Assembly: GCA_900313745.1 (NCBI GenBank)
Contig: OMSM01000094.1
Span: 1-13,924 of the forward strand
Length of the DNA stretch: 13,924 nucleotides
Reading direction: 5' to 3'
DNA from: an uncultured Lachnospiraceae bacterium
Lineage (GTDB): Bacteria; Bacillota; Clostridia; Lachnospirales; Lachnospiraceae
Part shown: one piece after another, positions 6,413 through 13,924 of the stretch
How the letters are laid out: the number at the start of each line of letters is the position of its first letter
Numbering within the stretch: the stretch's first letter is position 1
The notes under the pieces: model-generated
Told to the model about the DNA's origin: nothing
The model's database searches: none
The model's input: only the letters and a program-made list of their open reading frames with translations
Translations under genes and position numbers: made by a program

Positions 6413-6944
6413 AGCAGTACCCCTGTCCTTGCAGTTTATCCAGAATTTCGTCCGCGATCTCCTCCGGTTTCTTCCCGTCCGTCCGGACAATGAGATCGGC
6501 GCTCTCCTTGTAGGCCTCCGTCCTCTCCTTGATCATCACCCTGATTCTTTCCGGATCCGCCCCCGCCGGGAGAAGAGGCCTTTCCCTGTCGGAAGCAAGC
6601 CTTTCCGATATGGTCTCCGGCGAGGCGGTAAGCCACACGGTAAAACCGATTTTCTTAAGCAGTTCCCTGTTCTCCCTGCGAAGAACAATACCGCCGCCGG
6701 TGGAGCAGACCATATCGGTCTCCCCTGCGTCAAGATCCCGCAGAAGTTTTGTCTCAAGATCCCTGAAATACGGCTCCCCTTTCTCCGCGAATATCTGCGG
6801 AACCGGGCAGTTTTCCCTCTCCACGATCATCTCGTCGGTGTCCGCAAGAACTTTTCCGGTTCTCAGGGAAAGCTCCCGTCCGACTGTAGTTTTGCCGCAT
6901 CCCATGTAGCCTGTAAGAATGATGCTCCGCCTTATTTCGTTCAT
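6384..6944 (-). CDS. aroK: shikimate kinase
   Basis: Shikimate kinase transfers phosphate from ATP to the 3-OH of shikimate, the fifth pathway step. The 186-residue protein has the P-loop GYMGCGKTT (12-20) and the shikimate-binding DTD (35-37). Arg61 is in EPYFRDLE, the GGG loop is at 83-85, and the lid segment DRERPLL lies near 119-125. All key residues are present. The last ~10 residues (a GYCFENSCDQRT end) are overlapped by aroQ and look like a non-conserved tail. Its ATG overlaps the aroE stop in an ATGA, so translation is likely coupled. I see no promoter between it and aroE. Confidence 0.96.
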   Translation of the reverse strand: MNEIRRSIILTGYMGCGKTTVGRELSLRTGKVLADTDEMIVERENCPVPQIFAEKGEPYFRDLETKLLRDLDAGETDMVCSTGGGIVLRRENRELLKKIGFTVWLTASPETISERLASDRERPLLPAGADPERIRVMIKERTEAYKESADLIVRTDGKKPEEIADEILDKLQGQGYCFENSCDQRT

Positions 6945-7813
6945 GCCTGTACCGCCCGGCTCAAGGTCCGCATTGCCTCCTCCAGGGCTTCGTCTCCGAT
7001 TTTCTCCCCTGTCCAGAGCTCAAATGAAGCCGCTCCCTGGTAAAGCAGCATTGCAAGGCCGTTTCTTGCCATGCCTCCGCTCTGCCTGACCCGCTTCATG
7101 AAAAGAGTCTCCTCAGGGTTATAGATCAGATCAAAGCCGTACTCCGTGCCGCGGAAAACTTCCGGATCGCTTACCGGGCACTCCCCGGTCTCCGGATACA
7201 GTCCCGCGCTCGTGCACTGGAAAACCGCCGCGTGCCCTCCTGATCCGGAGATAAGCCCGCCAGCATCCTCCAGGCTTCCCTCTGCCGTCTTAAGTCCCGG
7301 AAATGCCTTTCGCACTTCCTCTGCCAGAAGACGGGCCTTTGCCGGCGTCCTGTTGACAATAATGAGCACGGAGGGCGATTCCTTTGCCGCGGCAAACGAC
7401 GCAGCTCTCGCCGCTCCGCCTGCGCCGATGATCATCACGGGACGGCCGCTGAGTTTTATTCCGTCCGCGTGCACTGCTTTCTTCAGTCCCGCAAGATCCG
7501 TGTTGTACCCCTTGTATCCTCCGGGGATGCGCACCAGGGTGTTGACCGCGCCGAGCAGGTGCGCTTCTTCATCGATGTCCGACAGAAAGGGGATAACCCT
7601 GCTCTTGTAGGGCACGGTGACATTCAGCCCGCGGATATTCAGTTCATACGCCCCTTTAACCGCGGCTCCGAGATCGCCGTCCACCTGGAAAGGAACATAG
7701 ACAAGGCTCCGCCCGCAGACTCTCGCGAAAGCGTCGTGAAGCGCCGGGGAAACTGTATGTCCCACCGGTTTCCCGATCAGTCCGTATACCTCTGTATGCC
7801 CGTCAATTCTCAT
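6941..7813 (-). CDS. aroE: shikimate dehydrogenase (NADP+)
   Basis: AroE reduces 3-dehydroshikimate to shikimate with NADPH, the fourth pathway step. About 290 residues is typical. The N-terminal substrate domain has the SPALHD motif, in which the first of the two usual substrate-contacting serines is Thr. The catalytic Lys70 is in NVTVPYK and Asp106 in NTDLAG. The nucleotide site is GAGGAAR (130-136), followed by VNRTPAK, whose Asn-Arg-Thr usually fits NADPH. The C-terminal YQGAASFELWTG segment is the family signature that closes over the substrate. The ATG at 7813 has AGGGAG seven bases upstream; a GTG one codon earlier (7816) is possible. It follows yqeG by about 30 bases and overlaps aroK. 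Confidence 0.96.
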   Translation of the reverse strand: MRIDGHTEVYGLIGKPVGHTVSPALHDAFARVCGRSLVYVPFQVDGDLGAAVKGAYELNIRGLNVTVPYKSRVIPFLSDIDEEAHLLGAVNTLVRIPGGYKGYNTDLAGLKKAVHADGIKLSGRPVMIIGAGGAARAASFAAAKESPSVLIIVNRTPAKARLLAEEVRKAFPGLKTAEGSLEDAGGLISGSGGHAAVFQCTSAGLYPETGECPVSDPEVFRGTEYGFDLIYNPEETLFMKRVRQSGGMARNGLAMLLYQGAASFELWTGEKIGDEALEEAMRTLSRAVQA

Positions 7814-7846
7814 CACAGCGCTCCCTGGCGGAGTTTTCCTCTGCCC

Positions 7847-8467
7847 TCATCTCTTCAACGGGGTAAAGCTGCCCTCCGCGCCGTCATACGCCCCGTAGGG
7901 TTCCGGATATCTTCCCTCTCCGTCGCGGGGAAGCATCACACTCTCTTCCTGATATGCGCCCGGGCGGAGTTTTCTGTCCGCGGCGTACAGAAGAAGCACC
8001 GGCTTCTCCAGAATCCGCTTAAGGATGATCTGCGGCTCCTCCTTCGGATGGATGGGCCTGCAGAGGATTGAGCGGAGCCCTGCCCGGTTCGCGCCCCAGA
8101 TATCCGTAAAGATCTGGTCGCCGATAAACATCGTTGAACCGGCATCGGTACCCATCATTTCCATCGCCTTGATGTAGCCGTCCGGCCGCGGTTTTCCCGC
8201 CTTGTACACATATCCTGCGCCAACGGCCTCCGCGAAGGGCTTCACGCGGTCCTCCCGGTTGTTGGATACGAATACCGCCGGGATTCCCAGCTCATGAAGG
8301 CGGGCAAAAAGCGCCATTGCCCTGTTGTCCGGCATCGCGCCGTGGGGCACGAGCGTGTTGTCCACGTCATAGATCAGTCCGCGTATTCCCCTCTCCTTAA
8401 GCTTTTCATAGTCGATATGGTAAGCGGAATCCGCGCACTCCGCGGGAAACCATCCCGGCCGCCTCAT
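7847..8467 (-). CDS. yqeG: YqeG family HAD phosphatase, subclass IIIA
   Basis: This is a HAD-superfamily hydrolase of the YqeG family, whose in vivo substrate is not established; yeast Gep4 is a related phosphatidylglycerophosphate phosphatase. The motifs are DVDNTLV (nucleophile Asp34, Asp36), VSNN (68-70), Lys89 or Lys92 in YKAGKP, and GDQIFTD (116-122). There is no large cap domain. At 206 residues it is about 30 longer than Bacillus YqeG, the extra part being a tail after EKPVLLLY rich in Gly, Glu and Pro. The start overlaps the stop of the ABC ATPase gene as ATGA, with GGGAG seven bases upstream. In Bacillus yqeG also lies close to aroE, so this adjacency is partly conserved. Confidence 0.9.
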   Translation of the reverse strand: MRRPGWFPAECADSAYHIDYEKLKERGIRGLIYDVDNTLVPHGAMPDNRAMALFARLHELGIPAVFVSNNREDRVKPFAEAVGAGYVYKAGKPRPDGYIKAMEMMGTDAGSTMFIGDQIFTDIWGANRAGLRSILCRPIHPKEEPQIILKRILEKPVLLLYAADRKLRPGAYQEESVMLPRDGEGRYPEPYGAYDGAEGSFTPLKR

Positions 8468-10041
8468 ACGGCGGCTCCCGGCACCGCGATGCCCGCGGCC
8501 TTAAGCAGCTGTCTTGTGTACGCCTGCTCCGGTTCCCGGTAGATCCTGTTCACCGGGCCCTTCTCGATGATGACCCCGCCCTTCATGATCGCGACGGTGT
8601 CGCAGAGCTGGTAAACGGTGCGCAGATCGTGGGAAATGAAGAGAATGGAAAGCCCCATCTCCGCCCGGAGGCGCTTTAAAAGCGCGAGTATTTCCACCTG
8701 TATCGTGACGTCAAGCGCGGATACCGGCTCATCCGCGAGAAGTATCTCCGGCTTAAGCATCAGCGCCGCCGCGATGCAGACCCTCTGCCGCTGGCCTCCG
8801 GAGAGCTGTCCGGGATAGCGGTGGATCAGCTCGCGGTCAAGCCGCACCATATCCATCATCTCCAGAACCCGGGCGTTTCGATCCGCGTCGGTCATCCCTC
8901 CCCTTATCCTCAGGGGCTCCTCCAGGAGCCAGCCTATCGTGTGGGACGGATTAAGGGCGCTGTAGGGATCCTGGAACACCATCTGCGGCCTGTCACCGGA
9001 GAGCTCTATGCTCCCGCTGTAGCGGCTGTTCATTCCGGTAACTGCCTTTGCCAGCGTGGATTTGCCGCAGCCTGATTCGCCCACCAGGGCAAGAATCTCA
9101 CCGCGGTGCAGCGTGAGGTCTATTCCCTTCAGCACCAGGTTTTCCTGTTTCTTCCTGAAGAGGCCGCCCCCGCTCTGGTAGGATACCGTGAGGCCGCGCA
9201 CGGAGAGAATGTCTCCGGCCATCTCCTGCCTGTCCGGCGGGACGTCGTCAAGTCTCACCTTTGGGATGGAGCCGATGAGCTTCATCGTGTATTCCTTCTG
9301 CGGATTCCTGAAGATCTCCCTGGTCCTGCCCGCCTCAACGACGCGTCCGTGGTGCATGACAAGCACGCGGTGGCAGAGCTGGTTGACGAGACTGAGATCA
9401 TGGGAAATAAAGATAATGGATGTGTGGTACTCCCGGTTGATCTCCCTTAACAGGTCGATAATCTGTGCCTGCACCATTACGTCCAGCGCGGTGGTCGGCT
9501 CGTCGGCAATAAGAATCCTCGGATTAAGGATCATTGCCGCGGCGATCATCACCCTCTGCCGCATTCCCCCGGACAGCTCGTGCGGATACTGCATGTACAC
9601 CTTCTCCGGGTCGGGAAGTCCCGCTCTGGAGAGCTGCGTTACCGCCATCTCCTTCCTTGTCTTCGCATCGATGTCGCTCCGGTGGATACGGACGCTCTCC
9701 TCCACCTGCCACCCTATCCTCTTCGAGGGGTTCAGGGATGTCATCGGCTCCTGGAAGATCATGGCGATGTCCTTCCCCTGGTAGCTTCTGAGCTCTTCCC
9801 TGGAACAGGTTAAAAGGTTTGTTCCGTTGTAGAGTATTTTCCCCTCCTTGGAGATCTCATGCCTCGAAAGCAGGCCCGCGATCGCCATTGCGCTCATGGA
9901 TTTTCCGGATCCGGATTCGCCGACGAGGCCTACGATCTCTCCCTCCTCCAGCATCAGGTCAAAATCGTGAACCACCGTCTCCGGCTTCTCGTGATCGTGG
10001 AACTCAATATGGAGATCACTGACGTCAAGTATTACACCCAT
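8464..10041 (-). CDS. peptide-type ABC importer, two-domain ATP-binding protein
   Basis: One 525-residue chain joins two ATPase domains that are often separate proteins (DppD and DppF types), as in GsiA and YejF. It sits on the inner membrane face and powers uptake through the two permeases. The first half has Walker A GESGSGKS (41-48), signature LSGGMRQ (~156-162), Walker B ILIADEP (~177-183) and the H-loop His near 214. The second half has GESGCGKS (~321-328), LSGGQRQ (~415), ILLADEP (~433-439) and His near 471. Both sites look intact. Each half ends in the NP.YT or EP.YT segment of peptide-importer ATPases. The linker has no cysteine cluster of the kind seen in some DppD proteins. The ATG at 10041 has AAGGTGG five bases upstream; a GTG at 10050 lies inside that motif and is rejected. 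It overlaps yqeG by four bases. Confidence 0.95.
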   Translation of the reverse strand: MGVILDVSDLHIEFHDHEKPETVVHDFDLMLEEGEIVGLVGESGSGKSMSAMAIAGLLSRHEISKEGKILYNGTNLLTCSREELRSYQGKDIAMIFQEPMTSLNPSKRIGWQVEESVRIHRSDIDAKTRKEMAVTQLSRAGLPDPEKVYMQYPHELSGGMRQRVMIAAAMILNPRILIADEPTTALDVMVQAQIIDLLREINREYHTSIIFISHDLSLVNQLCHRVLVMHHGRVVEAGRTREIFRNPQKEYTMKLIGSIPKVRLDDVPPDRQEMAGDILSVRGLTVSYQSGGGLFRKKQENLVLKGIDLTLHRGEILALVGESGCGKSTLAKAVTGMNSRYSGSIELSGDRPQMVFQDPYSALNPSHTIGWLLEEPLRIRGGMTDADRNARVLEMMDMVRLDRELIHRYPGQLSGGQRQRVCIAAALMLKPEILLADEPVSALDVTIQVEILALLKRLRAEMGLSILFISHDLRTVYQLCDTVAIMKGGVIIEKGPVNRIYREPEQAYTRQLLKAAGIAVPGAAV

Positions 10042-10056
10042 AACCGCCACCTTAAT

Positions 10057-10881
10057 CTACTCGCTTATCCCGTCGCCGAGAAGGCTGAAGCCCAGCACCA
10101 TGAGAATGATCATCAGGCCGGGGCCGGCGCTCATAAGAGGCGCCGTCGCGAGATAGGACTGCGCCTCGGAAAGCATTCTCCCGAGACTGGGCTCCGGAGG
10201 CTGTACGCCGATGCCAAGATAGCTTAAGCCCGCTTCCGCAAGCACCGCGTTGTTGAAGCCGATCATCACCGCCGAGAGCAGGACGGGAAGCGTATTGGGG
10301 AAAATATGCAGAAACATGATCCGCACGCTCTTCGCCCCCTGCATCCTCGCCACCGAGATAAAATCACTGTCCCTGTAGCGGAGGAACTCGCTCCTCACCA
10401 TCCTTGCGAAGCTTGGGATAAAGGCAATTCCAAGGGCCCATATCACATGGATCGTTCCGCTTCCGAAAAGCGAGACGATAACCAGCGCGAGAAGAACGCT
10501 CGGAAACGCGAAAATGGTATCGTTGATTCTCATGAGGATCTCATCCACCAGTCCGCCGAAGTAGCCGGTGACCGCACCGATGACCGTGCCGCCGAGAAGG
10601 CCGATGAACACGGTGCCCACGGCGATCTTCAGCGTGGTCTGTCCTCCGCGGATCACCCTCGAGAACACGTCCCTGCCGAAATTGTCGGTCCCCATGAGAT
10701 GCCGTAGGGAGAAACCAGCGAATTTGTTCGCCGTATCCATGGCCTCCGTATCATACGGGGTATGAATAACACCGATGAGAAGAAGGAGAAGGACACATCC
10801 CGTAATGATCGTCCCGGTAAGGAGCGTAACATTGTATTTGCCCGGATTGTTTTTAAGCCGGAAAAAGTGCTTTATTCTCAT
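10057..10881 (-). CDS. peptide-type ABC importer permease (DppC/OppC-like)
   Basis: This is an integral membrane subunit that forms the translocation path with the other permease. The 274-residue protein starts with a cytoplasmic basic segment and a first membrane helix (~19-38). The external stretch ends in the family motif LMGTDNFGRDVFSRVIRGG (~62-80), and four or five more helices follow. The EAA loop that contacts the ATPase is near 176-196 (VARMQGAKSV to LHIFPN). The C-terminus stops at FSLLGDGISE, whereas DppC proteins usually run about ten residues further with a DALDPR-type tail, so this one is slightly short. The stop is 15 bases ahead of the ATPase start. Only a poorly spaced AGG precedes its own start, suggesting coupling with the other permease. 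Confidence 0.95.
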   Translation of the reverse strand: MRIKHFFRLKNNPGKYNVTLLTGTIITGCVLLLLLIGVIHTPYDTEAMDTANKFAGFSLRHLMGTDNFGRDVFSRVIRGGQTTLKIAVGTVFIGLLGGTVIGAVTGYFGGLVDEILMRINDTIFAFPSVLLALVIVSLFGSGTIHVIWALGIAFIPSFARMVRSEFLRYRDSDFISVARMQGAKSVRIMFLHIFPNTLPVLLSAVMIGFNNAVLAEAGLSYLGIGVQPPEPSLGRMLSEAQSYLATAPLMSAGPGLMIILMVLGFSLLGDGISE

Positions 10882-10902
10882 ATCCTGTACCGTCTGCGCC
10901 AG

Positions 10903-11847
10903 TTATTCCTCCGCGCGGATCCTGGGATCCAGCGCCCGGTAGATGAGATCCACCGCCACGTTGCTCGTCACGACGATTACCGCGATCAGGACGATAATCG
11001 CCTCCACCACCGGGTAGTCACGGTTGGAAATGGAGGTAAGAAGCGTCTTGGAAAGGCCGGGAATCCCGAAGACCTGTTCCACGATAAGGCTGCCCGCCAC
11101 CATGTCGGCGAGCGTCATCCCAAGGAAAGTGACCACCGGAATAATCGCATTTTTGAGCACATGCCGGTACAGTACGTCGTTCGTCGCATTTCCCCTGCTG
11201 TAGGCAGTCCGGACATAGTCAAGTTTTGCCTCGGTCAGCACGGACGACCTTAGGAGTTTTACCGCCATGGCTGCCTTGGGCAGCGCGATGGCCAGCGCCG
11301 GGTAGAAAAGATAGCCGAGGAAGGAGGCAAAACTCACCTTATACGAGATGTATCCCCCCGGCCTGAACCACCGGAAGGTCATCCCGAAAAGCCAGGTTAT
11401 CAGAATTCCGGAGAAAAAAGGAGGAACCGCCATGATGATCTGGTTGATCACAACAAGAACGCGGTCAATCAGTCCTCCGCTGTACTTCGCCGTGTAGATT
11501 CCGAGCGGGATGGAGATCACAACCATAAGAAGGAAGGCCTCCAGCGTGAGAAACAGCGTGATCGGGATCTTCTCCCCGATCAGCGAAAGAACCGGCATGC
11601 TGTATCTGTAGGAAACGCCGAAATCCCCCCGGAGGAGTCCTCCGAGCCATCTGAGATACTGTGCCATCACCGGATCGTTAAGCCCCATCTCCTGCCGGAG
11701 CGCCTCGATTTTCTCCGGCGAGGACTGCCCGCCCAGGATCATCAGCGCAGGATCTCCGGGGATGAAGCGGAAGGCAAGGAAGACCACAAAGGAGATGACC
11801 AGTATCGTGAAGGCCATCATGATCAGTTTTTTGACGATATATTTCAT
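10903..11847 (-). CDS. peptide-type ABC importer permease (DppB/OppB-like)
   Basis: This is the partner membrane subunit of the importer, 314 residues with about six helices. It opens with MKYIVKKL and a first helix, followed by the family signature RFIPGDPA (~27-34). DFGVSYRYSMPV lies in the first external region. The EAA loop (YVRTAYSRGN to HVLKNAIIP) is near 211-237. The C-terminus IYRALDPRIRAEE is the usual family ending. I chose the ATG at 11847 because related proteins start with this KYI..KL segment. A GTG 18 bases upstream (11865) is possible; neither has a strong ribosome site. The gene lies 89 bases after the binding-protein gene, a gap filled by a large hairpin, and 21 bases before the next permease. 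Confidence 0.93.
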   Translation of the reverse strand: MKYIVKKLIMMAFTILVISFVVFLAFRFIPGDPALMILGGQSSPEKIEALRQEMGLNDPVMAQYLRWLGGLLRGDFGVSYRYSMPVLSLIGEKIPITLFLTLEAFLLMVVISIPLGIYTAKYSGGLIDRVLVVINQIIMAVPPFFSGILITWLFGMTFRWFRPGGYISYKVSFASFLGYLFYPALAIALPKAAMAVKLLRSSVLTEAKLDYVRTAYSRGNATNDVLYRHVLKNAIIPVVTFLGMTLADMVAGSLIVEQVFGIPGLSKTLLTSISNRDYPVVEAIIVLIAVIVVTSNVAVDLIYRALDPRIRAEE

Positions 11848-11867
11848 ACAGGGTACCGCAGTCACAT

Positions 11868-11919
11868 TGAGCCGGAAGCCGGAAAGGAGGCATATGCCAG
11901 CTCTCCGGCTCCCGGCTCA
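11868..11919 (-). promoter_or_regulatory. strong intercistronic hairpin between the binding-protein and permease genes
   Basis: On the minus strand GAGCCGGGAGCCGGA (11904-11918) pairs with TCCGGCTTCCGGCTC (11869-11883) over 15 bp, with one G-U pair and a further A-T pair outside. The 20-base loop includes the small palindrome GGCATATGCC. No T-run follows, so full termination is unlikely. By analogy with hairpins behind other binding-protein genes such as malE, it would protect the upstream message and lower permease expression relative to the binding protein. Confidence 0.62.
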
Positions 11920-11936
11920 TTATTAAACCGTGAAGA

Positions 11937-13472
11937 TTACTCCGCGGGACGGATCGCCGCGAGATCCACTACGTAAAGCGGATAGAACGTGTATCCGGTG
12001 AATTTATTGCTCATGCCGACGAGATCCGGAAGATCCTGGATGTATACGCTCGCTGCCTCATCGGACAGAATGGTCAGGCACTTCTTGTACGCCTCTGTCT
12101 TCTGTGCGTCATCCGTACTTTCTACGGCGAGAGCGTAGGTCTCGTCGAACTCGCTGTTCTGGAAATTGACGAAATTGTTGGAAGCGGTGGACACATAGCG
12201 GGAAAGCATAGCCGGTGCGGAGAGCGTGTTGGCGTCCACGCCTACGACGGTTGAGACGTAACTGCGGCCCTGGTAGACGTCGCTCACCCAGCTCTCCCAC
12301 TCCACCTGCTTGATGGAGACATTGACGCCTATGCGCTTCAGCTGCTCCGAAAGCACCTGGGCGGTATCCACGTGCTGGCGGTAATTGGAGGGAACGGTGA
12401 TCTCGAGATCGAATCCGTCGGGATATCCGGCCTCCGCGAGCAGTTCCTTTGCCTTGTCCAGATTGGTGGGATAGGCGTCATTGAGCTCGGAGAGATAATA
12501 CTTGCCGTATGCGGGATACATCGCGCTTCCCACGGGCGTGCCCTTGCCGTCGGATACGGCGTCAAAGACCTCGGTCCTGTCCAGCGCATAGCAGAGTGCC
12601 TTCCTCACCTCGGGAACGGCGAGCTCCGGCACCGCGTTGTTCAGGTAGAGCGCCTGGACAAGGTTCATGGTCCCCTCGGTCACGGTGAACTTGCTCTCAT
12701 CGAGCTGCGCCGCCTGGGAGGCACTCAGGTGGAAAATCATGTCGACGCTTCCGCCTTCCAGATTCATGACAAGCATGTCCGGATTGGAGATGATCTTCAG
12801 GGTGACGTTATCGATATGCGCGGGAGTTCCGCCCTTCGTTCCGTCGGGATCCCAGTAATCGGCGAATTTCTTCAGGACAACGTTCTCCTGCGGGCTGCGG
12901 GAGACGAACATATAAGGGCCCGTGCCTGCGGGATGGTTCTCATAATCGTCGTTGTTCTTCGGAACGATGGCAGTGGTGAGATAAGGCAGGAATTCGCTGT
13001 CTCCTTCCTTGAGCGTGATCACGACAGTTTTGTCGTCGACCGCTTCGACGCTCTCTATGGAATCGAATGCCGGGGCAAGCTGGTTGCCGCTGCTGGCATC
13101 CGCACAGCGGTTGATCGAGAAGACCACATCCTCCGCGGTGACTTTCGCGCCGTTGTGGAACTTGACGCCATCCCTCAGGGTAAAGGTATATACCCGGGCG
13201 TCGTCGGAGATCGTGTAGGACTCCGCCACGGCAGGATTGAGATTACCGCTGCTGTCCGGCTTGACCAGGCCTTCGTAGATATTGAACAGGACTTCTCTTG
13301 TTCCGGCCGTCACAGTTTTGTTCGGGTCCAGACTGTCGATGTCATTGGCAATACCGACGGTAATCGAGGATGATGTGCTTTCTGTCTTGCCGCCTGCGCA
13401 TCCGCACAGTGCAGCAGCCAGAGCTGACAACACAAGCACAAGGGTTAATACTGTGGTGAACCACTTTTTCAT
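11937..13472 (-). CDS. peptide-type ABC importer substrate-binding lipoprotein (family 5)
   Basis: This 511-residue extracellular receptor delivers peptides or a similar solute to the permeases. The signal peptide has two Lys, a hydrophobic core and a lipobox LCGC, so Cys25 would carry the lipid; Cys23 is an alternative. The mature part has the SBP_bac_5 features: SITVGIANDIDSLDP at the start, the RVYTFTLRDGVKFHNG and TAEDVVFSINR segments, and a hinge region with VRKALCYALDR. The LLAEAGYPDGFDLEI segment precedes the C-terminal lobe. The protein ends at AAIRPAE. The start has GAGGAG six bases upstream. It is the first gene of the importer set, 110 bases after nrdR. Substrate class is inferred from family; nickel, heme or sugar-acid carriers of the same family cannot be excluded. 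Confidence 0.95.
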   Translation of the reverse strand: MKKWFTTVLTLVLVLSALAAALCGCAGGKTESTSSSITVGIANDIDSLDPNKTVTAGTREVLFNIYEGLVKPDSSGNLNPAVAESYTISDDARVYTFTLRDGVKFHNGAKVTAEDVVFSINRCADASSGNQLAPAFDSIESVEAVDDKTVVITLKEGDSEFLPYLTTAIVPKNNDDYENHPAGTGPYMFVSRSPQENVVLKKFADYWDPDGTKGGTPAHIDNVTLKIISNPDMLVMNLEGGSVDMIFHLSASQAAQLDESKFTVTEGTMNLVQALYLNNAVPELAVPEVRKALCYALDRTEVFDAVSDGKGTPVGSAMYPAYGKYYLSELNDAYPTNLDKAKELLAEAGYPDGFDLEITVPSNYRQHVDTAQVLSEQLKRIGVNVSIKQVEWESWVSDVYQGRSYVSTVVGVDANTLSAPAMLSRYVSTASNNFVNFQNSEFDETYALAVESTDDAQKTEAYKKCLTILSDEAASVYIQDLPDLVGMSNKFTGYTFYPLYVVDLAAIRPAE

Positions 13473-13502
13473 GTTGTACTCCTCATGTGGTATGAAATTG
13501 TG

Positions 13503-13559
13503 TGCGCCCTGGAATCAAGGCGCAGGGATGATTTGGCTGACCCCTCCGCTTCAGCGGGG
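13503..13559 (-). promoter_or_regulatory. two small hairpins between nrdR and the importer operon
   Basis: The first, on the minus strand, is CCGC-TGAA-GCGG extended by CC/GG past a bulged A (13543-13559). The second is TGCGCC/GGCGCA with a 10-base loop (arms 13519-13524 and 13503-13508). Neither has a T-run, so termination after nrdR is not shown. The loop of the second contains TTGATT, but no convincing -10 box lies 16 to 18 bases further on. I expect the importer promoter in this gap but cannot place it. Confidence 0.35.
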
Positions 13560-13582
13560 TGGATCGCCTGTTTCCTGCGGAA

Positions 13583-13924
13583 TCAGCCGGAGATAACCTT
13601 CTTCAGCTCGTCCATGAAGGTCTCCACATCCTTGAACTCGCGGTAGACCGATGCAAATCTCACGTAGGCTACCGGATCAAGGCCCTGAAGCTTCTCCATG
13701 ACTTTCTCGCCGATGGACTGACTGGGAATCTCGCGCTCTTCGCCGTTCAGGATTTCCGTCTCGATCTCATCGACGATCTTCTGAATCTGATTGACGCTCA
13801 CCGGACGCTTGTGGCATGCTCTGAGGATTCCGCCCTCGATCTTGGTTCTGTCATAGGGCTCGCGGTTGTTGTCCTTCTTAATGACGACCATCGGGATGGT
13901 TTCGATCTTCTCATAGGTCGTGAA
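13583..13924 (-). CDS. nrdR: transcriptional repressor NrdR, 5' part outside the window
   Basis: NrdR represses ribonucleotide reductase genes in response to bound dATP/ATP. The visible 113 residues run from FTTYEKIETIP, just after the zinc ribbon in the family, through the whole ATP-cone domain (VVIKKDNNREPYDRTKIEGGI, the helical PVSVNQIQKIVDEIE part, and VAYVRFASVYREFKD near the end). The frame is open to the window edge, so the four-cysteine zinc ribbon of roughly 40 residues lies outside. The ATG at 13891 is internal and not a start. I found no NrdR-box-like palindrome in the window. The gene is followed by the importer operon on the same strand. Confidence 0.95.
   Translation of the reverse strand, partial: FTTYEKIETIPMVVIKKDNNREPYDRTKIEGGILRACHKRPVSVNQIQKIVDEIETEILNGEEREIPSQSIGEKVMEKLQGLDPVAYVRFASVYREFKDVETFMDELKKVISG

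Noticed and set aside
6413..6490. Longer AroQ with an ATG at 6490
   Set aside because: The added 26 residues are basic, unlike any family N-terminus, and lie in the aroK coding region; the TTG start with AGGGG upstream gives the normal length.
11881..11923. Plus-strand AAAGGAGG followed closely by ATG, a possible tiny gene
   Set aside because: The spacing of two bases is too short, and the frame is only ten codons and lies wholly in the intercistronic hairpin. It is a by-product of the hairpin sequence.
12372..13373. Long plus-strand open frame of 333 codons opposite the binding-protein gene
   Set aside because: It is a shadow of the strongly biased third-position GC of the real minus-strand gene, has no ribosome site and no recognisable domain.
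13490..13518. Promoter TTGATT-17-TCATAC ahead of the importer operon
   Set aside because: The -10 candidate matches consensus poorly and the -35 lies in a hairpin loop; not good enough to call.

Overview
The window reads as ordinary chromosomal DNA of a fairly GC-rich Gram-positive anaerobe of the Clostridia, most likely a Lachnospiraceae-like organism. The evidence is strong AGGAGG-type ribosome binding sites, two small families known mainly from Clostridia (DUF6472 and DUF5688), a lipoprotein-type substrate-binding protein, NrdR, and the Bacillota-style adjacency of aroQ and efp. Almost every gene lies on the minus strand. The exception is a probable plus-strand gene tail and terminator at the extreme left. 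I see no phage, insertion sequence, CRISPR array, toxin-antitoxin pair or other mobile element.

Layout in transcription order on the minus strand, right to left. (1) The right edge carries nrdR, cut by the window end. (2) A peptide-type ABC importer follows: lipoprotein substrate-binding protein, two permeases, and one polypeptide with two ATPase domains. A strong hairpin sits between the binding-protein gene and the first permease gene. (3) The ATPase gene overlaps yqeG by four bases. Next come aroE, aroK (four-base overlap) and aroQ (TTG start, 29-base overlap with aroK), so importer and shikimate-pathway genes could be one long transcript. (4) efp follows with a good promoter of its own inside the 3' end of aroQ and a strong terminator behind it. 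(5) A DUF5688 gene is next, then a tRNA-Arg(CCG) with a near-consensus promoter and its own terminator. (6) Then comes a three-gene set: a membrane-anchored SH3 protein, a Gfo/Idh/MocA oxidoreductase with a long acidic tail, and a small cysteine-rich DUF6472 protein, the last two joined by an ATGA overlap. (7) A terminator-like hairpin precedes mnmA, which converges on the plus-strand terminator at the left edge.

The known functions are housekeeping: tRNA thiolation (MnmA), translation of proline stretches (EF-P), three steps of chorismate synthesis (AroQ, AroE, AroK), ribonucleotide reductase control (NrdR) and peptide uptake. I do not find a clear new biological system. The points most worth a second look are the coupling of the importer to yqeG and the aro genes, the acidic tail on the oxidoreductase and its pairing with a DUF6472 protein and an SH3 protein, and the regulatory hairpins. 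Several start codons were moved from the longest open frame on ribosome-binding-site grounds; each case is stated in its entry.
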